Source: Thermoleophilia bacterium (GTDB lineage Bacteria; Actinomycetota; Thermoleophilia; UBA2241). From it: a stretch of 64,000 nt of DNA. Below, in pieces: positions 23,721 to 31,064 of the stretch. Below the pieces are notes generated by a model that was given only the letters and a program-made list of their open reading frames with translations, did no database searches and had not been told where the DNA came from. Position 1 is the first letter of the stretch, and each line of letters starts with the position of its first letter. A program made the position numbers and the translations under genes. The DNA lies in the NCBI GenBank assembly GCA_041393415.1, contig JAWKKE010000002.1, positions 124,001 through 188,000 of the forward strand, in the 5' to 3' direction.

Positions 23721-24304
23721 GCGGCGATTCACATCCCGTGGCCGTGCATGAGGGCGCCGCCTCCGAAACAGCGGCCGTCGTTCTCATCGGCTTCATGGGC
23801 GCCGGTAAGAGCGCGGTGGGGCGATGGTTGGCCGGCGCCCTGCAGTTGCCGTTCATCGACACCGACCAGGTCATCGAGCAAGAGCACGGTCCCATCGCCC
23901 GTATCTTCCTCGAGCAGGGCGAACAGGCGTTTCGCCGGCTCGAATCCAGTACGGTGTGCGTCACGCTGGCAGCCACCGAACAGTCGTCGGCGGTCATCGC
24001 TCTCGGCGGCGGCGCCGTCTTGAGCGGCGATGTCCGCGCTTCGCTGCAGCGCCTTCCGTTCGTGATCTGGCTGACCGCCTCTCCCGAGACACACTGGCGC
24101 CGGGTCTGCGACGACGGCGCCAACGAGCGGCCCCTCGCTGCCGATAAGGCGGGCTTCGTGCGCCTCCTCGACGAGCGAGCGGCTCTCTACAACTCCGTCG
24201 CCACGCACTGCGTGCACAACGACGACGATCGCTCGGCGTCCGAGGTGGCGGGCGAGATCGTCGCGCTCACCCTCGGTCCGGCGCGAGGAAAGCACACCTC
24301 GTGA
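23717..24304 (+). CDS. aroK: Shikimate kinase
   Basis: Phosphorylates shikimate at O3 with ATP. The 195 residues have Walker A LIGFMGAGKSAVGRWLA near residue 27, the shikimate-binding FIDTD, QGEQAFRRLES, ALGGGAV and an RPLAA lid segment. An N-terminal extension of about 20 residues precedes the P-loop domain. ATG 23717 overlaps the aroC stop. Downstream aroB begins inside its TGA (GTGA), so expression is coupled. Confidence 0.94.
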   Translation: MSGDSHPVAVHEGAASETAAVVLIGFMGAGKSAVGRWLAGALQLPFIDTDQVIEQEHGPIARIFLEQGEQAFRRLESSTVCVTLAATEQSSAVIALGGGAVLSGDVRASLQRLPFVIWLTASPETHWRRVCDDGANERPLAADKAGFVRLLDERAALYNSVATHCVHNDDDRSASEVAGEIVALTLGPARGKHTS

Positions 24305-25413
24305 CGGAAACGCCGACCCTCGCCAATCTCCGTCTCGCCGCCCCCATACCTTCGCGCGCGTACGAGGTGGTCGTAGGATCGAACGAGCTCGCCAGACTCG
24401 GCACCCATGTGCACGCTGTCTCACCCGGTGGCCGCGTGGTCGTCTGCTGCGACGAGAACGTCGCTCCCCTGTATCTCGAGACTGCTCGCGAGAGCCTGAG
24501 AGACGCCGGCTTCGACGTATCGCACGTGGTCGTTCCAGCTGGAGAGACGCAAAAGAACCTTGCCCGTGCTGAAGAGCTCTACGGCGTCCTGTACGACCGA
24601 GGCCTGCGCCGCTCAGACACGCTGGTGGCCCTGGGTGGCGGTGTGATTGGCGATCTCATCGGATTCGTCGCCGCCACCTTCCAGCGCGGCCTTCGCCTCG
24701 TTCAGGTTCCCACGACGCTGCTGGCGCAGGTGGATGCCGGCATCGGCGGCAAGGTCGGCGTCGATTTCCGCGCCGGCAAGAACTACGTCGGCTGCTTCTA
24801 CCAGCCCAGCCTCGTGGTCGTCGATGTGGCCACACTCACGACGCTGCCGCTGCGGGAGTTGCGCAGCGGCGCCGCGGAAGTAGCGAAGTACGGATTCATG
24901 GAGGGCGGGGAGCTCATGTCCGAGTGCGAGCACTTGGCGAGCGCGCCACTCAGCGCGGATCGCGTCGCGCGAACGCTGGTTGCGGCGTGCATTCGTCGCA
25001 AGATCGAGGTGGTCGCCGAGGATGAGCGCGAGGAGCGGGGAGGACGAGCGGTCCTCAATCTCGGTCACACCATCGGGCACGCCATCGAGGCGGCAACAGG
25101 GTTCGCACGCTACTCACACGGCGAAGCGGTGGGGTTGGGGCTCCGAGCCGCGCTGCGCCTCTCCACGGCCTGCTGCGGACTGGCCGCCGACGAAGCGACA
25201 CGCGGCCAGGCTCTCTTAGACGGCCTCGGGCTTCCCGAGCGCGCAACCGGCACGACACCAGACGCGGTCTGCGCGCTGACGCGGCGCGACAAGAAGGCCG
25301 CCAAGGATGGGGTCGGCTACGTCCTGCTTGAAGCACTCGGCGTGCCGCGCCTCGGCGTGATCGTACCCCCGGAGCTTGAGCGCGAGGCAGTCGAGTGGCT
25401 CTTCCAACGCTGA
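24301..25413 (+). CDS. aroB: 3-dehydroquinate synthase
   Basis: Converts DAHP to 3-dehydroquinate, the second shikimate-pathway step. The 370 residues contain the NAD-binding VALGGGVIGDLIGFVAATFQ (split here only by residues), VQVPTTLLAQVDAGIGGKVG, KNYVGCFYQP, RSGAAEVAKYGFM, LNLGHTIGHAIEA with zinc-binding His, SHGEAVGLGL and the late RRDKKA. GTG 24301 overlaps the aroK stop, and the C-terminus overlaps aroQ by 19 bases. Confidence 0.97.
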   Translation: MTETPTLANLRLAAPIPSRAYEVVVGSNELARLGTHVHAVSPGGRVVVCCDENVAPLYLETARESLRDAGFDVSHVVVPAGETQKNLARAEELYGVLYDRGLRRSDTLVALGGGVIGDLIGFVAATFQRGLRLVQVPTTLLAQVDAGIGGKVGVDFRAGKNYVGCFYQPSLVVVDVATLTTLPLRELRSGAAEVAKYGFMEGGELMSECEHLASAPLSADRVARTLVAACIRRKIEVVAEDEREERGGRAVLNLGHTIGHAIEAATGFARYSHGEAVGLGLRAALRLSTACCGLAADEATRGQALLDGLGLPERATGTTPDAVCALTRRDKKAAKDGVGYVLLEALGVPRLGVIVPPELEREAVEWLFQR

Positions 25414-25865
25414 ACAGCCTCTGGCTCCTGCACGGCGTGAACCTCGACATGCTCGGCCGGCGCGACCCCACGCACTACGGTGCCTTGACGCTGCCACAGC
25501 TAGAGGCGACCGTGCGCGCTCACGGCGAAGCAGCAGGCTTCGCTGTCCACTGCTTTCAAACGAACCATGAGGGTGATCTCGTCGAGAAGTTGCATGAGAT
25601 CGCCGTCACCGGCGCCGGCGGCATCATCATCAATCCCGGCGCCTGGACCCACTACAGCTACGCCATTCGCGACGCGCTGGAGCTTGTGCGCGCGCCCATT
25701 GCCGAGGTCCATCTCTCCGCTATCGAGTCGCGCGAGGAATGGCGCCGTCACTCCGTGATCGCCGATCTCGCCGGCATCCGCATCAGCGGCAAAGGCATCG
25801 ACGGTTACCTCGAGGCGGTAGATCGCATCGCGCTGCTCGCCGCCGGCAAGGGCGCGCGCCCATGA
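25395..25865 (+). CDS. aroQ: 3-dehydroquinate dehydratase, type II
   Basis: Dehydrates 3-dehydroquinate to 3-dehydroshikimate. The 156 residues show the type II pattern: LLHGVNLDMLGRRDPTHYG with the catalytic Tyr, CFQTNHEGDLVEKLHE, IINPGAWTHYSYAIRDAL and EVHLSAIESREEWRRHS with the catalytic His region. GTG 25395 lies within the end of aroB. The stop overlaps the pepP start by ATGA. Confidence 0.96.
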   Translation: MALPTLNSLWLLHGVNLDMLGRRDPTHYGALTLPQLEATVRAHGEAAGFAVHCFQTNHEGDLVEKLHEIAVTGAGGIIINPGAWTHYSYAIRDALELVRAPIAEVHLSAIESREEWRRHSVIADLAGIRISGKGIDGYLEAVDRIALLAAGKGARP

Positions 25866-26968
25866 CGCGCGCGCCGATACCGGCGGCCGAGTACGGCGCG
25901 CGGCGCGCACGGGTCGCGGAGACGCTCGCCGATACCGAACTCGCGGCCGTACTCGTCAGCGATCCCGCCGATGTGCGCTACCTCTCCGGTTTTCGCGGCG
26001 ACGACACAATGCTCGTCATCGGTCGAGACATCGCTTTGATCTGCACCGATTCGAGATACTGGGAGCAGGTCCGCGCGGAGGTCGCCGGATTCGAGCTCGT
26101 CGAGGTCCGCACTGCCGACCTCATCTCAACCGCCGTCGCCGCGCTCGCCGACCGCTCCGGCCACGTCGCTCTCGGCTATCAAGGCGCCCACCTGACTCAT
26201 GCCGACTACATGCGGCTGAGGCGGCGGCACCGCGGTCGCCTGCGCGACCTACGCCGCCGCCTCAGCCGCTTGCGCGTCGTCAAGGACGCACACGAGATCG
26301 CCCTCATTCGTGACGCCGCAGCGATCACCGACGAAGCCCTGCGAAACGTCGTCGCGCAGGGCTTCGGCGGACGCAGCGAGGCGGACGTTGCCTGGTCGCT
26401 GCTCACCGAGTTTCATCGCCTGGGCGCAGAAGGCGAGGCCTTCGCCACCATCGTTGCCGCCGGCGACCACGCCGCCCATGCCCACGCCATCCCCGGTCGG
26501 CGAGTCATCGCCGCCGGCGAACTCGTTCTCATCGACACCGGCGCCCGCCTTGAAGGTTACTGCAGCGACATCACCCGCACCTTCGCCGTCGGACCGCCAG
26601 CGGAGCCCCTGCGCACGCTCTACGCCACCGTCCTCGCGGCACAGCAGGCAGGCATCGCGGCCGTTCGCGATGGTGCCCACGGCCGCGACGACGTCGATTC
26701 CGCCTGCCGCGCCGTCATCGCCGCCGCCGGCCACGGCGACCACTTCGGCCACGGCACAGGGCACGGGGTAGGCCTGGAGATTCACGAGGCGCCGGCGCTC
26801 GGCATGTCGCGCGGCGACACGCTCCGCGCCGGCATGGTGTGCACCGTCGAGCCCGGCATCTACGTCGACGGCTGGGCTGGAGTACGCATCGAGGACACCG
26901 TCCTCGTCACCCCCAACGGCTGCGAGCGCTTGACGCTCTTCCCCAAGGAACTCCAGGTCGTCGCCTAG
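25862..26968 (+). CDS. pepP: Xaa-Pro aminopeptidase-like M24 metallopeptidase
   Basis: Cytoplasmic creatinase-fold peptidase that likely removes N-terminal residues before proline. The 368 residues have a creatinase N domain (LAAVLVSDPADVRYLSGF, ICTDSRYWEQ) and a pita-bread catalytic domain with the metal ligands in LIDTGARLEGYCSDITRTF (two Asp), FGHGTGHGVGLEIHE (His), VCTVEPGIY (Glu) and GVRIEDTVLV (Glu). The aroQ-pepP-efp order is common in Gram-positive bacteria. ATG 25862 overlaps the aroQ stop. Confidence 0.93.
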   Translation: MTRAPIPAAEYGARRARVAETLADTELAAVLVSDPADVRYLSGFRGDDTMLVIGRDIALICTDSRYWEQVRAEVAGFELVEVRTADLISTAVAALADRSGHVALGYQGAHLTHADYMRLRRRHRGRLRDLRRRLSRLRVVKDAHEIALIRDAAAITDEALRNVVAQGFGGRSEADVAWSLLTEFHRLGAEGEAFATIVAAGDHAAHAHAIPGRRVIAAGELVLIDTGARLEGYCSDITRTFAVGPPAEPLRTLYATVLAAQQAGIAAVRDGAHGRDDVDSACRAVIAAAGHGDHFGHGTGHGVGLEIHEAPALGMSRGDTLRAGMVCTVEPGIYVDGWAGVRIEDTVLVTPNGCERLTLFPKELQVVA

Positions 26969-26973
26969 GCCTG

Positions 26974-27003
26974 CTACAACGGTGCGGCGCCTTGCTGTAT
27001 GAT
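26974..27003 (+). promoter_or_regulatory. Possible promoter for efp
   Basis: TATGAT at 26998-27003 is a good -10 box in the 87-base gap before efp. The matching -35 region (CTACAA, 18 bases away) is poor. A start near 27010 would give a leader of about 46 bases with an AGGA ribosome site. Confidence 0.4.
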
Positions 27004-27055
27004 GGCCAACTAACGTTTCGCGACCCCGTCCACGCTACCCCCGAGTAGGATCCGC

Positions 27056-27622
27056 ATGGCTGAAGTAGTGTCCACGAACCAATTCAAAACCGGCATGGCG
27101 ATCGAGATCGACGGTCAGCCCTTCACGATTGTTGAGTTTCAGCACGTGAAGCCTGGCAAAGGCGGTGCGTTCGTGCGTACCAAGGTGCGCAACATCGCCA
27201 CCGGCGCAGTCCTCGAGAAGACATTCCGCGCCGGCGAGAAGTTCGATCGCATGCACACTCAGTCTCGCAAGATGGCGTATCTGTACTCCACCGAGGACGA
27301 GGTCGTCCTCATGGACAACGAGAGTTACGAGCAGGTCTCCGTCAGCCCCGACATGGCCAAAGACGCCTTGGAGTGGGTCGTGGAGAATATGGAAGTTGAC
27401 CTTCTCTACCTGAACGGCGCCCCATTTGAAGTCGCCGCTCCCAACATCGTCGAGCTCACCATCGCTCAGTCGGATCCGGGAGTGAAAGGCGACACCGCCC
27501 AGGGTGCCACCAAACCCGCCACGCTGGAGACTGGGGCAGTCATTCAGGTGCCCCTGTTCGTCGAGGAGGGTCAACGCGTGAAGGTAGACACTCGTACACG
27601 TGATTATCTGAGCCGCGCCTGA
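27056..27622 (+). CDS. efp: Elongation factor P
   Basis: Rescues ribosomes stalled on polyproline stretches. The 188 residues have the three EF-P barrels. Domain I contains NQFKTGMAIEIDGQPFTIVEF and the loop HVKPGKGGAFVRTKVRN, with Lys at the tip where modification occurs in other bacteria. The C-terminal domain ends with TGAVIQVPLFVEEGQ, VDTRTRDYLSR. An AGGA box precedes ATG 27056. Confidence 0.97.
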   Translation: MAEVVSTNQFKTGMAIEIDGQPFTIVEFQHVKPGKGGAFVRTKVRNIATGAVLEKTFRAGEKFDRMHTQSRKMAYLYSTEDEVVLMDNESYEQVSVSPDMAKDALEWVVENMEVDLLYLNGAPFEVAAPNIVELTIAQSDPGVKGDTAQGATKPATLETGAVIQVPLFVEEGQRVKVDTRTRDYLSRA

Positions 27623-27648
27623 GCGGCAGGTCGGGATAGGAGGACGCC

Positions 27649-29481
27649 ATGCGCGCCCGGAGAGTACGCATCACTGACACCACACTGCGGGACGGTCATC
27701 AGTCGCTGTGGGCCACGCGTATGCGTACCACCGACATGATCCCGGTACTCGAGCAGATGGATGAGATCGGATTCAACTCGCTCGAGTGCTGGGGCGGTGC
27801 GACGTTCGACGCCTCGTTGCGCTTCCTCGACGAAGATCCGTGGGAGCGCCTCCGCCTCATCAAGAAGCACGTCGTACGCACGCCGCTGCAGATGCTTCTG
27901 CGCGGCCAGAACCTGGTCGGCTACCGCCACTACGGCGACGACATCGTGCGCCGTTTCGTCTACAAGGCGGCAGAGAACGGCATGGACATCTTTCGTGTCT
28001 TCGACGCCCTCAACGATGTCCGCAACTACGAGACGGCAGCGGCCGCCATCAAGGAGACGGGTAAGCACTTCCAGGGCGCGGTGGTCTACACCATCTCACC
28101 CGTCCACTCGCTCGATCACTACCTGGACGTCGCCCATCGACTGGTCGACATGGGCGCCGACTCCATCTGCATCAAAGACATGGCGGCTCTGCTCTCGCCG
28201 TACTACGCCGAGCAACTCATCGGCCGCCTCAAGGACGAGATCGACGTCCCGATCCAATTGCACTGCCACTACATCGGCGGTCTCGCGCCGATGACGTACC
28301 TGAAGGCGATCGAGGCCGGCGTGGACGTCATCGACACGGCCACCGTGCCGCTCGCCTTCGGCAACTCGCAACCGGCAACCGAGATGGTCGTCACAGCGCT
28401 GATCGGCACGCCGTACGACACCGAACTCGATCTCGACAAGCTCTTCGACATGGCGAAGTACTTCGAGGGCGTGCGCACCGAGATCGGCCACGAGCGCGGC
28501 GTCACCTCCCTGACCCATATGCAGGTGTACTCGCACCAAGTGCCGGGCGGGATGATCAGCAACCTCGAAAGCCAACTCAAGGAGCAGAACGCCCTCGATC
28601 GTATGCCCGAGGTTCTGGAGGAGATCCCGATCGTGCGTGCCGAGATCGGGTTCCCCCCGCTCGTAACGCCCATGTCGCAGATCGTCGGCACGCAGGCCGT
28701 CCTCAACGTGCTCTCAGGTCGCCGCTGGCACATCGTTCCCGACGAGATGAAGGCCTATCTGCGCGGCATGTACGGTACGGCCCCGGGCCCGATCTCACGC
28801 GAGGTTGTGGAGCGCGTTCTCGGCGACGAACAGCCGATCACCGTGCGCCCGGCCGACCTCGTCACCGAGACGCTGGACGACTACCGGGCCGAGATCGGCG
28901 ACCTCGCCCGCTCTGAGGAAGACGTCCTCAGCTACGCGCTCTTCCCGCAGACGGCACGCACCTACCTGGAGCGCCATCGCGTGGGACCCGAAGCGAATGT
29001 CTTCGGCCTGCACGACAAGTACCTGAGCGCGCAGATCGGCGCCGCGCTCGCCGACACCTCGGCAGACCGCGTCCGTGAGATTCTCACCATCGTCGACGAG
29101 AGCGACATCAACGAGGTCGTGATCGAAGAGGGCGACTTCCGAGTGACTGTCCGCAAGGCCGGCGGAGTTGCCGAGGCGCCGGCCGCGGCAACTCCGGTCG
29201 CCGCGGCGCCCCCCAATGTCCCGGAGCCGAGCACCAACGGCTACCACGTCGTGCGCTCCAAGTGGGTGGCGACCTTCTATCGCTCGCCATCACCGCAGGC
29301 GCCGGCGTTCGTGGAGGTCGGCGACGCCGTGACGGCGGGCCAGACGCTGTGCATCCTCGAGATGATGAAGATGATGAACGAGCTCACGGCGGACGTCGAC
29401 GGTGTCATCCGTGAGGTCCTCGTCGAGAACGGGCAGACGGTCGAGTATGGCCAGCCGCTCTTCGCCATCGAGCCAACCTAA
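27649..29481 (+). CDS. Fusion of a PycB/OadA-type carboxyltransferase with an AccB-type biotin carrier
   Basis: A 610-residue biotin-dependent carboxyltransferase. Residues 1-490 form the pyruvate/oxaloacetate carboxyltransferase domain: ITDTTLRDGHQSLWATR, ECWGGATFDASLRFL, WERLRLIK, NLVGYRHYGDD, IKDMAALLSPY with the Lys expected to be carbamylated, and metal-binding LHCHYIGG. From about 480 the sequence becomes AccB-like (VDESDINEVVIEEGDFRVTV). After a Pro/Ala linker it ends in a BCCP domain (FYRSPSPQAPAFVEVGD, CILEMMKMMNEL) with biotin-accepting Lys 574; the usual EAMKM reads EMMKM. It stands where accB-accC normally follow efp, and accC is absent. A separate biotin carboxylase must be encoded elsewhere. 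Confidence 0.9.
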   Translation: MRARRVRITDTTLRDGHQSLWATRMRTTDMIPVLEQMDEIGFNSLECWGGATFDASLRFLDEDPWERLRLIKKHVVRTPLQMLLRGQNLVGYRHYGDDIVRRFVYKAAENGMDIFRVFDALNDVRNYETAAAAIKETGKHFQGAVVYTISPVHSLDHYLDVAHRLVDMGADSICIKDMAALLSPYYAEQLIGRLKDEIDVPIQLHCHYIGGLAPMTYLKAIEAGVDVIDTATVPLAFGNSQPATEMVVTALIGTPYDTELDLDKLFDMAKYFEGVRTEIGHERGVTSLTHMQVYSHQVPGGMISNLESQLKEQNALDRMPEVLEEIPIVRAEIGFPPLVTPMSQIVGTQAVLNVLSGRRWHIVPDEMKAYLRGMYGTAPGPISREVVERVLGDEQPITVRPADLVTETLDDYRAEIGDLARSEEDVLSYALFPQTARTYLERHRVGPEANVFGLHDKYLSAQIGAALADTSADRVREILTIVDESDINEVVIEEGDFRVTVRKAGGVAEAPAAATPVAAAPPNVPEPSTNGYHVVRSKWVATFYRSPSPQAPAFVEVGDAVTAGQTLCILEMMKMMNELTADVDGVIREVLVENGQTVEYGQPLFAIEPT

Positions 29482-29917
29482 TCCCGACCTGAGTCCTACG
29501 CTGAGCGTCAAACGCCCGAGCCGCAAACAGGCACGCCGCGACGCGCTGTTCCTCCTGTATCAGCGCGAGGTGACGTCGCTGTCGATGAGTGAACTCGTCG
29601 ACGGGCATCGCCTGCGCGAAGGCTACGCACCGGATGAGTTCACAGTGCGCGCCGTGCGCGGAGTCATCGCCAGTCAAGACGAGATCGACGCAAAGATCAC
29701 CCGACACGCGACCGGATGGCCGCTGGAGCGCATCGCGCCGCTCGAGCGCAGCATCCTCCGACTGGCGGTGTGGGAGATGGCGAGCAAGGAGACTCCCGCG
29801 GCTGTCGCCATCGACGAAGCGGTGCGCCTCGCCAAGCGCTACGCCACCGAGGACGCCGGGACGTTTGTGAATGGGGCGTTGGGCGCGATTCAGCGCGAGA
29901 TCGAGGAAGCGCAGTGA
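29447..29917 (+). CDS. nusB: Transcription antitermination factor NusB
   Basis: RNA-binding factor of the rRNA antitermination complex. The 156-residue helical protein has RKQARRDALFLLYQREV, TRHATGWPLERIAPLERSIL, LAVWEMAS and a late AIDEAVRLAKRYATEDAGTF with FVNGALGAI. No ATG, GTG or TTG occurs in frame after the upstream stop, so ATG 29447, inside the end of the carboxyltransferase gene, is the best start; CTG near 29489-29501 is an alternative that would give a more typical N-terminus. Confidence 0.93.
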   Translation: MASRSSPSSQPNPDLSPTLSVKRPSRKQARRDALFLLYQREVTSLSMSELVDGHRLREGYAPDEFTVRAVRGVIASQDEIDAKITRHATGWPLERIAPLERSILRLAVWEMASKETPAAVAIDEAVRLAKRYATEDAGTFVNGALGAIQREIEEAQ

Positions 29918-30114
29918 GCGGCCCCTCCACCGCGACGAATGAGTCGCCTTCGTTGCGCCGCCTCGAAGACGCACTCACGGAGCTGGAGGAACTGCAGGCG
30001 CGCATCGAGTCCTGCAGCGGTGAAGACGTCCAGCTCACGCTGCTCGAACGAGCCACCGCTCTCGGCGAGGAGGCCGCTCAATTGCTCGACCGCCTCGCCG
30101 ACACCGTCGGGTAG
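29914..30114 (+). CDS. xseB: Exodeoxyribonuclease VII small subunit
   Basis: A 66-residue helical protein with the XseB layout: LRRLEDALTELEELQARIES, then a short turn, LTLLERATALGEEAAQLLDR. It starts GTG overlapping the nusB stop (GTGA) and precedes ispA, the classical xseB-ispA order. The large subunit gene xseA, usually adjacent, is not in the window. The length and charge pattern fit XseB, but so short a coiled-coil protein cannot be assigned with certainty. Confidence 0.68.
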   Translation: MSGPSTATNESPSLRRLEDALTELEELQARIESCSGEDVQLTLLERATALGEEAAQLLDRLADTVG

Positions 30115-30124
30115 GCGCGTCACC

Positions 30125-31003
30125 GTGCCTCAAGGCCTGCCAGACGCGTATCCGGCAGATCTCCTCGTCCTTATCGAGGACTACCTCGCTGCGGCGGATT
30201 TCGGCCCCGACAGACGCTCCGCCGAACTCGTCAACGCCATGCGCTACTCTTTGCTCGCCGGCGGCAAGCGCATTCGTCCCGTCCTCGTGCTCGCGACTAC
30301 TCGCAGCCTCGGGGCCGACCCTGTCACGGCATTGGCCACGGCCGCGGCTTTCGAGTTCATTCACACCTACTCGCTAATCCACGACGATCTGCCGGCGATC
30401 GACAACGACACGCTGCGTCGCGGCAGACCCACGTGCCATGTGGTCTACGGCGAGGACATCGCCATCCTCGCCGGCGACGGACTCTTCGCCGAGGCGTTCA
30501 CGCTCCTTGTCGACAAGCAGCCTTCACCCCCCGACATGGTGCTCGCCCTGATACGCGAGATCGCGCACGCGACCGGGGTTCGGGGGATGGTCGGCGGCCA
30601 GTACATGGACGTCGTCGGACGCGCGGCAAACGACGAGGATCTCCGCCTGCTGCACGCGCTCAAGACGGGGCGGCTGATCTCGTCGGCCGTCGTCTGTGGC
30701 GCGCTGTTGGGCGGCGCGGTCGACCTTGCGCCCTACCGCGCCTTCGCCGGTGAGCTCGGTCTTCTCTTCCAGATCGTCGACGACATCCTCGACGAGGCCG
30801 GCGACGAGGCCGAGCTCGGCAAGAGTGTCGGCAAGGACAAAGCGCAAGACAAGACGACCTACGTCTCGCTCTATGGCCTCGAACAGGCCAGAGAGCTCGC
30901 CGACGCGTCCTACGCCCGGGCTGTGGCACACCTTCACGAGCTCCCCGGCCACACCGACGACCTGGCCGCCATCGCCACCCATATCCGCCGGCGTACCAGG
31001 TAG
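30125..31003 (+). CDS. ispA: Short-chain polyprenyl (farnesyl/geranylgeranyl) diphosphate synthase
   Basis: Condenses isopentenyl diphosphate with allylic diphosphates. The 292 residues carry the first aspartate-rich motif in YSLIHDDLPAIDND (the two-residue-longer bacterial form), RRGRPTCH, GGKRIRP, GDGLFAEAF, ALKTGRLI and the second motif FQIVDDILD, then KDKAQDKTTY. The product length, C15 or C20, cannot be fixed by eye. GTG 30125 follows xseB by 10 bases. Next comes dxs, so isoprenoid precursor supply and chain elongation are adjacent. Confidence 0.93.
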   Translation: MPQGLPDAYPADLLVLIEDYLAAADFGPDRRSAELVNAMRYSLLAGGKRIRPVLVLATTRSLGADPVTALATAAAFEFIHTYSLIHDDLPAIDNDTLRRGRPTCHVVYGEDIAILAGDGLFAEAFTLLVDKQPSPPDMVLALIREIAHATGVRGMVGGQYMDVVGRAANDEDLRLLHALKTGRLISSAVVCGALLGGAVDLAPYRAFAGELGLLFQIVDDILDEAGDEAELGKSVGKDKAQDKTTYVSLYGLEQARELADASYARAVAHLHELPGHTDDLAAIATHIRRRTR

Positions 31004-31046
31004 AGCCGGCCGCAGGAGACGCCTGCGAATCGCACCTCTCGGCCGG

Positions 31047-31055
31047 TGCTATACT
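31047..31055 (+). promoter_or_regulatory. Extended -10 promoter for dxs
   Basis: TG-C-TATACT at 31047-31055 is an extended -10 element 9 bases before the dxs ATG. No -35 box is apparent. Transcription would start 2-3 bases before the ATG, so the mRNA would be nearly leaderless. Confidence 0.55.
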
Positions 31056-31064
31056 CCAGCGACG

